A program made the translations under genes and the position numbers. Shown piece after piece: positions 16,135 through 24,291 of a DNA stretch of 64,000 bases. Within the stretch, counting starts at the first letter, position 1. Every line of letters begins with the position of its first letter. The stretch spans positions 1 to 64,000 of the forward strand of contig NZ_ATUE01000006.1 in NCBI RefSeq assembly GCF_000420045.1, written 5' to 3'. Source of the DNA: Perlucidibaca piscinae DSM 21586 (GTDB lineage Bacteria; Pseudomonadota; Gammaproteobacteria; Pseudomonadales; Moraxellaceae). The notes beneath the pieces are model-generated. The model saw only the letters and a program-made list of their open reading frames with translations, made no database searches and was not told the origin of the DNA.

Positions 16135-17677
16135 AGAGGCTCCAGCGCTGATGGCGGATATGTCCCAGCAGCGTGATCAGATCGCTGTCTAGGGCGCGAT
16201 CTTCCTCGATCAGCGGAATCAGCGCCGAGAGATCGGCGTGCATGTTCGCGAGTGCAGGCGGCAGCACGACCGTGGAGTCTTCGCGCTGGCGCAGCGTCAG
16301 TCCCTGGCGTGCGGCAATCAGCATGGCTGCCAGCACCTGCTCGCTGAGCTCCAGCACGCGCAGGCAGTCACGCGCGGCGATGGTGCCCATGCTGACCTTG
16401 TCCTGGTTGTGGCATTCGGTCGAACGCGAAAACACCGATGCCGGCATGGTCAGCTTGAGTGCCTCTGCGGTCCATGCCGACACGCTGATCTGCAGGGCCT
16501 TGAGTCCGTGACTGATGGCCGCGCGCGGCCCCGTGGCGGCGGACAGATTGGCGGGCAGTCCGTGATTGAAGCGGGTATCGACCAGCAGGGCGAGCTGGCG
16601 GTCCAGCAGATCGGCGACATTGGCGACGGCGTTCTTCAGGCTGTCCATCGCGAAGGCGATATGTCCGCCATAGAAATGGCCGCCGTGCAGGACGCGTTCG
16701 CCGTCACCATCAATGATCGGGTTGTCATTGGCGCTGTTGAGCTCGTTCTCGATCAGCGTCCGGAAGAACGGCAGGGCATCTTCCAGGACGCCGATCACAT
16801 GCGGTGCGCAGCGCAGCGAGTAACGATCCTGCAGGCGCTTTTCATTGCGCTGGGGCTGGTCACAGGCGAGGTCGGCGCGCAGGCGTGCCGCGATCTGCTG
16901 CATGCCGGGGTGCGGCTTGACCGCGAACAGCGCGGCATCGAAATGGTGAGCGTTGCCGGCACTGGCAAGCACGTTGATGGCGGTCAGCCGGGTTGCCAGA
17001 CGACACAGGTAGTCGGCGCGCTGCCAGGCCAGGCAGGCCAGTCCGGTCATCACGGCGGTGCCGTTCATGATGGCCAGGCCTTCCTTGGGGCGCAGTCGCA
17101 GCGGTGCCATGCCCAGCTCGGCGAGCACGGCTGCTGCCGGACGACGCTCGCCATGGTGCCAGACATCACGCTCGCCGCAGAGCACGGCAGCGACATAGGA
17201 GAGTGGTGTCAGGTCTCCGCTGGCGCCGACCGAGCCCTCGGCGGGAATCAGCGGCAGGATGTCGTTTTCCAGCAGCAGCGCGAGCTGAGTCAGCAGGGCC
17301 TCGCTGACACCCGACATGCCTTGCGACAAGGAGCAGAGGCGGCTGGCCAGCACTGCCCGGGTTTCCTCCGGGGTCAGGAAGCGGCCGGCGCCACAGCCAT
17401 GATAGGTGTAGAGATGGTGTGGCAGCTCGCCCACCAGCTCGGGGGGAATGACCACGGTGCAGGAGTCGCCATAGCCCGTGGTGACACCGTAGATGACCCC
17501 GTCCTCGGCCAGCAGCCGATCGAGAAAGTCGGCACCACGACGGATGCGCTCGCGAAATTCCGGTGCATTCGACAGCCGGGCGGTGCGTGCCTGCGAGGCC
17601 AGGGCGGTGATGTCCTCGATGACCAGGCGCTGGCCGTCGAAGCAGACCGGTTCAGCGGTCAAGGGGAGTGCTGTCAT
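16124..17677 (-). CDS. MIO-type aromatic amino acid ammonia-lyase
   Basis: A 517-residue lyase of the HAL/PAL/TAL family. The Ala-Ser-Gly triplet that cyclises into the MIO cofactor is at about 152-154 (GSVGASGDLTPLSY). The N-terminal catalytic loop YGVTTGYGDS supplies the Tyr base, and the substrate loop reads HHLYTYHGCGAG. NDNPIIDGD is the second conserved block. Such enzymes in pigment loci are expected to turn Phe or Tyr into cinnamate or p-coumarate for chain priming; a histidase role is unlikely in this context but not excluded. Start 17677 chosen; 17716 is possible. Confidence 0.88.
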   Translation of the reverse strand: MTALPLTAEPVCFDGQRLVIEDITALASQARTARLSNAPEFRERIRRGADFLDRLLAEDGVIYGVTTGYGDSCTVVIPPELVGELPHHLYTYHGCGAGRFLTPEETRAVLASRLCSLSQGMSGVSEALLTQLALLLENDILPLIPAEGSVGASGDLTPLSYVAAVLCGERDVWHHGERRPAAAVLAELGMAPLRLRPKEGLAIMNGTAVMTGLACLAWQRADYLCRLATRLTAINVLASAGNAHHFDAALFAVKPHPGMQQIAARLRADLACDQPQRNEKRLQDRYSLRCAPHVIGVLEDALPFFRTLIENELNSANDNPIIDGDGERVLHGGHFYGGHIAFAMDSLKNAVANVADLLDRQLALLVDTRFNHGLPANLSAATGPRAAISHGLKALQISVSAWTAEALKLTMPASVFSRSTECHNQDKVSMGTIAARDCLRVLELSEQVLAAMLIAARQGLTLRQREDSTVVLPPALANMHADLSALIPLIEEDRALDSDLITLLGHIRHQRWSLYVA

Positions 17678-18599
17678 CGGTTTGGTCCCAGAAGGGGAAG
17701 AAGTTGAACCAGTCATAAGGCGAACGCTGCAGCAGCCGGGTCAGGGCGTCGGCATAGTCCTGCGCGTGCCGTGCCAGAACCGCGTCACGCTGGCCGCGTG
17801 GCAGCATGACCTGTTCGCTCAGACACTCGAAGTGGATGGTGTAGCCGCCATGCTCGTGGATGCAGCCCAGCAGGTAGAGAGGGCATTTCAGCAGGCTGGA
17901 AAACATGTAGGGACCGACCGGGAATGGAGCCGGGAAGCCCAGAAAGCCGGCCTGCACGGTCTTGCTTGCCGACACCGGTACACGATCGCCGGCGATGACG
18001 ATGAATTCGCCGGCCTCGATCTTGGTGTTGAGCATCAGGGCGGTGGCCGGGCTGACATCGGTGACCTCGATCAGGGTCAGGTCGTTGTCCGGATTGAGGC
18101 GCTTGAGCAGGCGATTGAAGCGCTCGGCATGCCGGGTGTGCACGAGGATGTTCATGCGGATCTGTCCGCGCTGCTCGGCCATGGCGCGACAGAGCTCCAG
18201 GCAGCCGATATGTGCGGTCACGATGATGCCGCCACGACCTCGTCGTGCATCGTCATAGAATGCTTCGCGGCCCTCGGTGCGCACCTGTTGAAAGGCGTAG
18301 CGACCGGACACGGCCAGCAGCTTGTCGAGCAGGGTTTCGGCGAACAGCGCCATGTGGCGCACGCTGTCGCGCCAGTCGGGGTCATGCCCCAGTGCCCCGG
18401 TGCTGGCCTGAAGGCGCTGCAGGTACTGCAGGGAGGCAGCGCGTACGGCAGGCCGCAGCAGCCAGTGCACGAAAACCACGGGATACAGGCAGATCATGAA
18501 GGGCCAGCGGCCGAGCAGGCGATGTACCCAGTACAGGATCCAGATGCCGAAGATGAAGGTGCTTTCACCCATCTCGGCCCAGTGCTGGCGGGCTGCCAT
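17652..18599 (-). CDS. LpxL/HtrB-family lysophospholipid acyltransferase (APE locus)
   Basis: A 315-residue LpxL-type acyltransferase, probably bound to the inner membrane by FGIWILYWVHRLLG near the start. The HX4-E/D catalytic motif shows as TAHIGCLE and GDRVPV as a later conserved block (about 125-220). ATG 18599 lies one base after the GT2 stop (TGA C ATG); earlier in-frame codons fall inside GT2. It probably attaches an acyl chain or the polyene itself to a glycolipid anchor. In some APE loci GT2 and this domain form a single protein; here they are two genes. Confidence 0.87.
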   Translation of the reverse strand: MAARQHWAEMGESTFIFGIWILYWVHRLLGRWPFMICLYPVVFVHWLLRPAVRAASLQYLQRLQASTGALGHDPDWRDSVRHMALFAETLLDKLLAVSGRYAFQQVRTEGREAFYDDARRGRGGIIVTAHIGCLELCRAMAEQRGQIRMNILVHTRHAERFNRLLKRLNPDNDLTLIEVTDVSPATALMLNTKIEAGEFIVIAGDRVPVSASKTVQAGFLGFPAPFPVGPYMFSSLLKCPLYLLGCIHEHGGYTIHFECLSEQVMLPRGQRDAVLARHAQDYADALTRLLQRSPYDWFNFFPFWDQTDDSTPLDR

Positions 18600-18600
18600 G

Positions 18601-19353
18601 TCAGGTCTCCCGCCGCATGCGGTCAGGCAGCTTGCGCCAGAGCAGCAGTGGCAGTCGCAGCAGCATCCCGAAGAACAGCAGGGCATGCATGCGTGAAATC
18701 AGCGCATTGTCGAGCAGGCCCTTGAAGTGGGATATGCCGTCTGCCGGGTAACGCACGCGGGTCGGCATCTGCACGATGCCGATGCCCTGCCAATGCAGTC
18801 TGACCATGATCTCGATGTCGAAATCCATGCGCCGCCCCAGTGACACCTGATCCAGCAGCGTCAGGGTGGCGGCCAGGGGATAGACCCTGAATCCGCACAT
18901 CGAGTCACGGATGCTCAGGGACAGGGTGTTGATCCAGACCCAGACATGCGTCACGTAGCGCCCGTACAGACGTCCCTTGGGAATGCTGTCGTCATAGACC
19001 GGGCGCCCCGAGATCAGCATGTCCGGGTGCGCGCTCGCCAGTGCCAGCAGGGCGGGGATGTCGGTGCTGTCATGCTGACCATCGGCATCAATCTGCAGCG
19101 CATGGCTGTAGCCCAGACTGGCTGCCTGGCGCAGACCGGCCATGACGGCGCCGCCCTTGCCCAGGTTTTCCGGCAGGCGCACCAGGGTCAGCAGCGGATC
19201 GCTGGCGCTCAGCGTGTCCAGAACGGCGGCGCATCCCGGCTCGCTGCCATCGTCAACCAGGATGCAGGGCAGGCCCTGCTGGCGCACGGCCTGCACCACG
19301 GCACCCACTGCCTCGCCGTGGTTGTAGACCGGAATCACCGCGCAGCAGTTCAT
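18601..19353 (-). CDS. Family 2 glycosyltransferase (APE locus)
   Basis: A 250-residue GT2 enzyme of the dolichol-phosphate mannosyltransferase-like type. Motifs: VIPVYNHGEAV (nucleotide site), LVDDGS (residues 33-38), NLGKGGA and DADGQHD (89-95, the DXD metal site). The C-terminal third has hydrophobic stretches (ALLFFGMLLRLPLLLW) that may associate with the membrane. It is presumed to add a sugar to the lipid that anchors the polyene. It overlaps the AMP-ligase stop by one base of an ATGA junction. Confidence 0.88.
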   Translation of the reverse strand: MNCCAVIPVYNHGEAVGAVVQAVRQQGLPCILVDDGSEPGCAAVLDTLSASDPLLTLVRLPENLGKGGAVMAGLRQAASLGYSHALQIDADGQHDSTDIPALLALASAHPDMLISGRPVYDDSIPKGRLYGRYVTHVWVWINTLSLSIRDSMCGFRVYPLAATLTLLDQVSLGRRMDFDIEIMVRLHWQGIGIVQMPTRVRYPADGISHFKGLLDNALISRMHALLFFGMLLRLPLLLWRKLPDRMRRET

Positions 19354-21047
19354 CAGGCATCTCCAAAGACAATGCGGCCGCTGGCATGAGCACCGTGCTC
19401 CGAGACAAAGCGGAACGTCAGCAGCTGGCGGGCCGGGTCGTGACCCAGGATCAGGGTCAGTGGCAGGTCCGGCGTGATCAGCTGCTGGAACTTGACCTGT
19501 TCAAGACGCATGAAGGCGGCTGACAGATCAAAAAGACGGCGGCCGTAATGGATGGCCCAGTCCAGCTGGGTCACGCCGGGCAGTACCGGCTGGCCGGGGA
19601 AATGCCCGGCGAAATGATCCGACCCGGCTGGCACCATCAGGCTCAGCCTGGCCTCGCCATCGGCATGCTGCAGCAGCACGGCCTCGGGCGGCGCGAATGT
19701 CTCCTGAAAGCAGGCGTTCAGCGCTGCCTGGGTGACCTTGCCCTGGGCATTCACCGGCAGCTGTTCGACATGGCGCCAACGCCGCGGCAGCGAAACCGGA
19801 TCCAGGTGCCCGGCCAGCGCCTCGCGCAGCTGCGCGTTGACAACCTGTCGGCCTTGCCGGGACAGCAGCTCGCGGCCTGCCGGCGACAGCACGATGACGA
19901 CGCCAAGGCCTGTGCGCGGACGTTCCAGCATGACCAGTCCGACCTCATGGACCAGTCCGGTGGCGAGCAGCAGCGCTTCGACAGCGGTCAGTGAAACGCG
20001 CTTTTCCTCGATCTTCACGATCTGGTCGGTACGCCCCTCCAGCACGATGCCGGCCGGGGTGTGGCGAGCACGGGTACGGGCATCCAGCCAGGTGCTGTCA
20101 GGAGCATGCTCGGAGCTGACGTGAAGCAGTCCGTCGCGGACCTCCAGTGTCACGCCGGGCAGCGGCTGCCAGCATGCGTTGTCATCGGCATGACGCTGGC
20201 GCCAGGCAATGCCACCTGTCTCCGAGCTGCCGAAGATCTCCCGCGGGGCCTGGCCGAGCAGGGTGCGACAGGCGTGAAGGGCCTCTACCGGCAGCGGTCC
20301 GCCTGAGCTGAACAGCATGAATGGCCGGGCTTCCGACCACGGCAGGTGGACAGGCAGTCGCTTCAGGTGTGCCGGGCTGGCGACCAGCACGGCAGAACAT
20401 GAGCGCATGGCTGCCAGCATGTCTTCCGGATACGCGAGGCGCGTGCTGACAAAGGCATGGCCGCTGGCCAGCGGCCAGAGAATGCGGAACAGCAGACCGT
20501 AGATATGCTGGTGCGACACCGTGGCCAGCACGATGGCCGATGCCGGCAGCGCATGGTTGAAGCACCGGGCGAGATTGCCCGCCTCGCGAAACAGCTGGCC
20601 CAGACGCTTGCCGATGGCCTCAGGAGTGCCGGTGGAGCCTGACGTGAAAATGACCAGCTGCTCGGCATCAGGGTTGAGTGCCGACCAGGTCATCGGGGCA
20701 TCAGTGCCTGCCGTGGCTGGTGCAGGCTTGAGGGCCTTCGGAAGGTCGCCAGCAAAGGCATCGACCTTGGCAGCCAGAGCCGTCAGCGTACCGGGCAGGC
20801 CGTCACCGGGCAGGAAGACGCATTTCCCGCTATGCCAGGCAGCGAACAGGGCGCTGGCGAACTCGAAGCTGTCCTCGCAATACAGCGCAATACGCTGTGC
20901 CGTGGTGGTGCGGAAGGTCTCCGCCCAGGCGCTGACGGCCAGCATGAAATCCCGGAAGTCGCGCGGGCCATCCGGGGTGAGCGCAACCGGGTGTGCCGCC
21001 GGGCGTCCCTGTGCCAGCAGCTGTTCGAGTGGCAACCTGTCAGTCAT
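19353..21047 (-). CDS. AMP-dependent acyl ligase fused to a hot-dog dehydratase (ApeH-ApeI type)
   Basis: A 564-residue two-domain protein. Residues 1 to about 440 form an adenylate-forming ligase: P-loop FTSGSTGTPEAIGKRL, GSSETGG (A5 region) and VLEGRTDQIVKIEEKRVS (hinge/A8). The final ~115 residues form a FabA/FabZ-like hot-dog domain with HFAGHFPGQPVLPGVTQLDW. The ligase should activate the aryl starter acid and load it on an ACP; the dehydratase would act in chain elongation. Start ATG 21047 overlaps the COG4648 gene stop by eight bases; 21095 is also open. Confidence 0.9.
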   Translation of the reverse strand: MTDRLPLEQLLAQGRPAAHPVALTPDGPRDFRDFMLAVSAWAETFRTTTAQRIALYCEDSFEFASALFAAWHSGKCVFLPGDGLPGTLTALAAKVDAFAGDLPKALKPAPATAGTDAPMTWSALNPDAEQLVIFTSGSTGTPEAIGKRLGQLFREAGNLARCFNHALPASAIVLATVSHQHIYGLLFRILWPLASGHAFVSTRLAYPEDMLAAMRSCSAVLVASPAHLKRLPVHLPWSEARPFMLFSSGGPLPVEALHACRTLLGQAPREIFGSSETGGIAWRQRHADDNACWQPLPGVTLEVRDGLLHVSSEHAPDSTWLDARTRARHTPAGIVLEGRTDQIVKIEEKRVSLTAVEALLLATGLVHEVGLVMLERPRTGLGVVIVLSPAGRELLSRQGRQVVNAQLREALAGHLDPVSLPRRWRHVEQLPVNAQGKVTQAALNACFQETFAPPEAVLLQHADGEARLSLMVPAGSDHFAGHFPGQPVLPGVTQLDWAIHYGRRLFDLSAAFMRLEQVKFQQLITPDLPLTLILGHDPARQLLTFRFVSEHGAHASGRIVFGDA

Positions 21048-21582
21048 GGCCAGCCCCGGCGCGGACATGCTGGCGCACCAGCCATTCGGCGCCAAACAGC
21101 GCAGCCATCAGCAGATAGGCAATCAGGCCGTTGTAGAGCGCCCAGATTTCGGGGCTGCACCAGAGCGCGGTGATCAGTGCCATGCTGCCGTTGAAAACAA
21201 AGAAAACGCACCAGACCTGGGTGACGCGGCGGGTGTAGCGCACCCCGGATTCCGGAAGATCGGGCTCACGGAGGCGTGCGAGGCGCTCGATGGCTGATGG
21301 CGGAAAGCGCAGGCTGAGCAGAAAAAGCACGAGCAGGGTCGCATTGACCAGTACCGGGTAAAGCTGCAGCGGCAGCAGCTGGTTGCCAAACCAGGCCATG
21401 GCGGCCAGGCCGGTGGCGAGTGCGCTGACCAGCAGCCATATCCGGTTGCGCTGGCCAAGGGCGCGGGCAACCGCCAGCACCATCAGCAGCAGGGCGAGCT
21501 GGCGCGGCTCGGCATGCTGCATGCCGAGAAAGACCAGCAAGGGATAGGTCAGTGTCAGCACCGACACCATGGCCAGGCGCAT
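21040..21582 (-). CDS. COG4648-type integral membrane protein (APE locus)
   Basis: A 180-residue membrane protein with about five hydrophobic spans (MVSVLTLTYPLLVFLGMQ; QLALLLMVLAVARALG; WLLVSALATGLAAMAWFG; VLVNATLLVLFLLSLRF; MALITALWCSPEIWALY). It also carries the recurrent RYTRRVTQVWCVFFVFNG of the family that accompanies aryl polyene genes. No catalytic motif is evident, and its role is unknown. It begins two bases after the second ACP stop and overlaps the ligase gene, so expression is tightly coupled to both. Confidence 0.83.
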   Translation of the reverse strand: MRLAMVSVLTLTYPLLVFLGMQHAEPRQLALLLMVLAVARALGQRNRIWLLVSALATGLAAMAWFGNQLLPLQLYPVLVNATLLVLFLLSLRFPPSAIERLARLREPDLPESGVRYTRRVTQVWCVFFVFNGSMALITALWCSPEIWALYNGLIAYLLMAALFGAEWLVRQHVRAGAGHD

Positions 21583-21584
21583 GA

Positions 21585-21842
21585 TCAGGCGCTGGCTGGC
21601 TCGGTCAGCAGCGTATGCAGGGCATCAACGACATCCTGCAGCGTTCTGACGGCCTTGAACGCCTCGGCGTTCAGGCGCGCACCGACCAGGGGCTTGAGCT
21701 TCACGATCATGTCGACGGCATCAATGCTGTCGATATCCAGATCCTCGTAAAGCCGTGCCTCCGGCGTGATGCGCTCAGGGCTGATTTCAAAGGTTTCCTT
21801 GAGGATCGCGGCGAGGCGATCGAAGATTTCCTGCTTGGTCAT
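21585..21842 (-). CDS. Acyl carrier protein 2 (APE locus)
   Basis: An 85-residue ACP. The phosphopantetheine site is Ser39 in LYEDLDIDSIDAVDM. Acidic helices surround it, and the rest (MTKQEIFDRLAAILKETFEI) is a typical helix I. Two ACPs in tandem are usual for aryl polyene loci, one probably serving starter loading and the other extension; which is which is not settled by sequence. It lies 14 bases after the first ACP and two bases before the membrane protein gene. Confidence 0.92.
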   Translation of the reverse strand: MTKQEIFDRLAAILKETFEISPERITPEARLYEDLDIDSIDAVDMIVKLKPLVGARLNAEAFKAVRTLQDVVDALHTLLTEPASA

Positions 21843-21856
21843 GACGATTCCAGTGT

Positions 21857-22117
21857 TCAGCGGGTGCGTTGTTCGGCGACCAGAGTGGCCAGGGCGCGAA
21901 TGCTGGCGAAATGGCGCCGTGTTTCGGCAGAGTCGGCAGACAGCGTCAGGCCGTAGCGTTTCTGCAGCGCCAGACCAAGCTCGAGGGCATCGATCGAGTC
22001 CAGCGCCAGACCCTCGTTGAACAAGGGGGCTTCGGGGTCGATGTCATCGGGTGCGATGTCTTCGAGGTTCAGGGCTGACACAAGCAGCTCCTTGATCTCC
22101 AGTTCAAGTGCCTGCAT
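21857..22117 (-). CDS. Acyl carrier protein 1 (APE locus)
   Basis: An 86-residue ACP starting at ATG 22117; a TTG at 22138 would add seven residues and is less likely. The phosphopantetheine attachment residue is Ser41 in NEGLALDSIDALELG. The LALDSID site differs from the DLDIDSID of its neighbour, so the two probably have different partners. Its start lies inside the end of the acyltransferase gene (overlap of 14 bases). Confidence 0.9.
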   Translation of the reverse strand: MQALELEIKELLVSALNLEDIAPDDIDPEAPLFNEGLALDSIDALELGLALQKRYGLTLSADSAETRRHFASIRALATLVAEQRTR

Positions 22118-22940
22118 GGGGTGAATGCTCCGTGGCAAAGTGTGTGTGCAGATGGTCGGTCAGGCGTCGTGCCGCGATGCCGGCTTCACCGCCGGCCGCC
22201 TCGATGAAGGGCTGCACCGGCAGGTCGTCCTCGACGGTGATGGTGAAGTGCATGCGTCGTGGCGGCACGTTCCACCACGGCAGCCCCTTGGTGAGGCTGC
22301 GTGGCTCGCAGCGAATGCGCACCAGGGTCATGTCGAGCTGCCCGCGAACGGCAATGTTGGCTGCGCCACGTTGCAGTTGCATGGGACCTGCGGCGGGTGT
22401 CCGTGTTCCTTCGGGGAAAATGATCAGGTTGCCCCCGGCACGTACCGAGGCGATGCAGTCACTGATCAGTCCCGCACCCGAGTCGTTGCAGATGTATCCG
22501 GTGGCCGTGACAGGGCCGCGCGTGAACGGATTGCGTGCCAGTCCGGCCTTGACCACGCAGTCCGCGTTGGGCACCAGCGATACCAGGAACACCACATCGA
22601 GCAGGGTCGGGTGATTGGCGAGAATCAGCAGGCCGTCACGCTGCAGGCGCTCAAGCCCGTGCACGTCATAACGGAGAATGCCCAGCAGCTTCATCCAGGC
22701 AATGAACAGGCGGAAGGCGTGATGAACGGTCAAACGTGCATAGCGTGACCGCCGCACCCGGTCGCGGATGCCGAGTTGCAGCACCGGAAACACCAGAATG
22801 CGCAGCAGCAGTCCGCCGATGCCGAAGGTTGAAAATGCAATGCCGGTGGCGATGATGCGCCAGCCACGATCCAGTGCCTCACGCATGCCGTTGCCACTGC
22901 CAGATGCGGCTGCCGGTGCAATGTTCATGCTGTGCGTCAT
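22104..22940 (-). CDS. PlsC-type 1-acyl-glycerol-phosphate acyltransferase (APE locus)
   Basis: A 278-residue acyltransferase. The HX4D catalytic motif is LANHPTLLD, and the phosphate-binding block is IIFPEGTRTPAAG. A hydrophobic stretch near residues 30-60 (FGIGGLLLRILVFPVLQL) points to membrane attachment. In aryl polyene biosynthesis such enzymes are thought to transfer the polyene or a fatty acyl chain to a glycerol-type lipid. It overlaps the chain-length-factor gene by about 60 bases at its start and the first ACP at its end. Confidence 0.88.
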   Translation of the reverse strand: MTHSMNIAPAAASGSGNGMREALDRGWRIIATGIAFSTFGIGGLLLRILVFPVLQLGIRDRVRRSRYARLTVHHAFRLFIAWMKLLGILRYDVHGLERLQRDGLLILANHPTLLDVVFLVSLVPNADCVVKAGLARNPFTRGPVTATGYICNDSGAGLISDCIASVRAGGNLIIFPEGTRTPAAGPMQLQRGAANIAVRGQLDMTLVRIRCEPRSLTKGLPWWNVPPRRMHFTITVEDDLPVQPFIEAAGGEAGIAARRLTDHLHTHFATEHSPHAGT

Positions 22941-23628
22941 TCGACAACAGGAAGCGCAATGCCGCCAGACCGCCAGGCAGGTCGGGGCGGCTGATGTTCA
23001 TCTGCCGATCATTGTGGCGACAGCTCAGACTCAGGCCGGGACCATCCGCAGGCGCCGAACGAATACGGCAGGCCCAGGCATGGGCTGTCTGGCAGGTTTC
23101 CGGGAAGTCGTCGTAGGGTGGCTCGGCACGGTCTTCATAGCACACGATGAGCACGGCAGGCGTGCCATCGGCAAGCAGCCCCAGAGCCTCGACGAAGGCG
23201 GCTTCCACGCTGTCCGGGCCGGCAGCGACAGCGCTGTAGGATGCGGTGTCGCCACGCGCGATCGAGAACAGCGCCGCTATCGCGTTGTGCACGGAAAGGC
23301 TGAAGCTGGTGGGAGATGTGGATCCGCTGTCGGCCAGCTCGCGCAGCAGATCCAGCGAGCGGGTCAGGTCGCCATGTCGCGAGCAGAAGATGATGGTGGC
23401 ATCGTCACGGTGGCAATCATAGGCGACATGCAGTGCCATGCGTCCCAGACGATCCAGGCGACGACGCATCATGGCCGGCATCTGTGTCAGCGCAGGCATG
23501 GTCTCGTCACAGACAGGCAGTACTTCAGGCCAGGGCTGCCAGGCATCCTTGCTGTTCAGGCCCGGGGCCCATGCCGACCAGTCGTCAATGACAAAGCGGC
23601 TGGGCGAGAGACATCCTGTCCTGATCAT
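22879..23628 (-). CDS. Beta-ketoacyl synthase chain-length-factor-like protein (ketoacyl-synt_2)
   Basis: First gene of the APE operon, 249 residues. It resembles only the N-terminal half of a ketosynthase (ketoacyl-synt_2 type): VIDDWSAWAPG at the start, RRRLDRLGRMALHVAYDC, SPTSFSLSVHNAIAALFSIA and the later VLIVCYEDRAEPPYDDF. It lacks the Cys-His-His triad. Relatives form heterodimers with the APE ketosynthase and set chain length. The last ~60 bases overlap the acyltransferase gene; the ribosome site before ATG 23628 is weak. Confidence 0.85.
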   Translation of the reverse strand: MIRTGCLSPSRFVIDDWSAWAPGLNSKDAWQPWPEVLPVCDETMPALTQMPAMMRRRLDRLGRMALHVAYDCHRDDATIIFCSRHGDLTRSLDLLRELADSGSTSPTSFSLSVHNAIAALFSIARGDTASYSAVAAGPDSVEAAFVEALGLLADGTPAVLIVCYEDRAEPPYDDFPETCQTAHAWACRIRSAPADGPGLSLSCRHNDRQMNISRPDLPGGLAALRFLLSNDAQHEHCTGSRIWQWQRHA

Positions 23629-23682
23629 GTCCGTCTTGTTCTGGTCAACCTGAATAGGTCTTGTTGTTCGGCTTTGTACACT

Positions 23683-23702
23683 AGGCGGCTACTATACCGC
23701 CT
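23683..23702. promoter_or_regulatory. Palindrome at the presumed APE operon promoter
   Basis: AGGCGG-8-CCGCCT forms an inverted repeat about 55 bases upstream of the first APE gene. Its spacer holds TATAGT on the minus strand, a possible -10 element. A repressor bound there would block the polymerase. No regulator gene lies in the operon. It is a candidate seen by eye, not a known consensus. Confidence 0.35.
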
Positions 23703-23745
23703 GGCTTTGAACAGATACAGGGTGGCCGAGCGCAGAACTCACGGG

Positions 23746-24189
23746 TCAGGGCATTGCCCGGTACAAGTAGCCGGAGGGGTACAGTTCATTGACCAGCTCG
23801 GCGATCTTCTGATCAGCATCGATGAACTTGTTCATGTTGGCTGAGCCGCGCTTGGCGTCGTACCGGGCATTTCCATACACCTGCCCGTTCCTGTACACGG
23901 TGATATCCGCATACGCCATGTAGAGCGCGAGATCCCAGCGCCAGTTCGCGGTATACGTCGAGGTCAGCAGGCAGCTATCGAGTGCGCTTTGCGGAGGCAG
24001 CACCCTGATGACATAGTTCTTGCTTGATAGTGCGTCTTGATAGGCCCGCAGGAAACCGCCACGTACCTCATTGTTTTCAATGATGCAGATTTCGCGCGAA
24101 GCAACACTGGGAAGCGGTTGCACCTGCTGGTGAATTGCACACCCAGACAGTCCAACCAAGGCGCTGGCAGTCAAGATCAGTCGTTTCAT
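23746..24189 (-). CDS. Lipoprotein of the Sbal_3080-like family
   Basis: A 147-residue lipoprotein. AAGGGA sits six bases before ATG 24189, which selects MKRLILTASALVGLSGC over the longer reading. The lipobox is LSGC. The mature sequence has REICIIENNEVRGGFLRAYQ, SCLLTSTYTANWRWDLAL and GSANMNKFIDADQKIAELVN, which I recall as the Sbal_3080 lipoprotein pattern. Function unknown. It stands alone between the APE promoter region and slyD, with a terminator upstream at 24244-24272. Confidence 0.75.
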   Translation of the reverse strand: MKRLILTASALVGLSGCAIHQQVQPLPSVASREICIIENNEVRGGFLRAYQDALSSKNYVIRVLPPQSALDSCLLTSTYTANWRWDLALYMAYADITVYRNGQVYGNARYDAKRGSANMNKFIDADQKIAELVNELYPSGYLYRAMP

Positions 24190-24243
24190 CTTCATTCCCT
24201 TGCATGATGACATGGTGAGTGATCGTAGCCGGCTGCCCAGAAA

Positions 24244-24272
24244 CAATAAAACCCGCCTGGGCGGGTTTATTG
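24244..24272 (-). terminator. Terminator downstream of the SlyD-like gene
   Basis: AAACCCGCC-TG-GGCGGGTTT, flanked by an A run on one side and a T run on the other, forms a strong hairpin. It ends the slyD-like transcript on the minus strand, and by symmetry could work in both directions. Confidence 0.8.
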
Positions 24273-24291
24273 TGGTGCGACTGTTGCGCGC

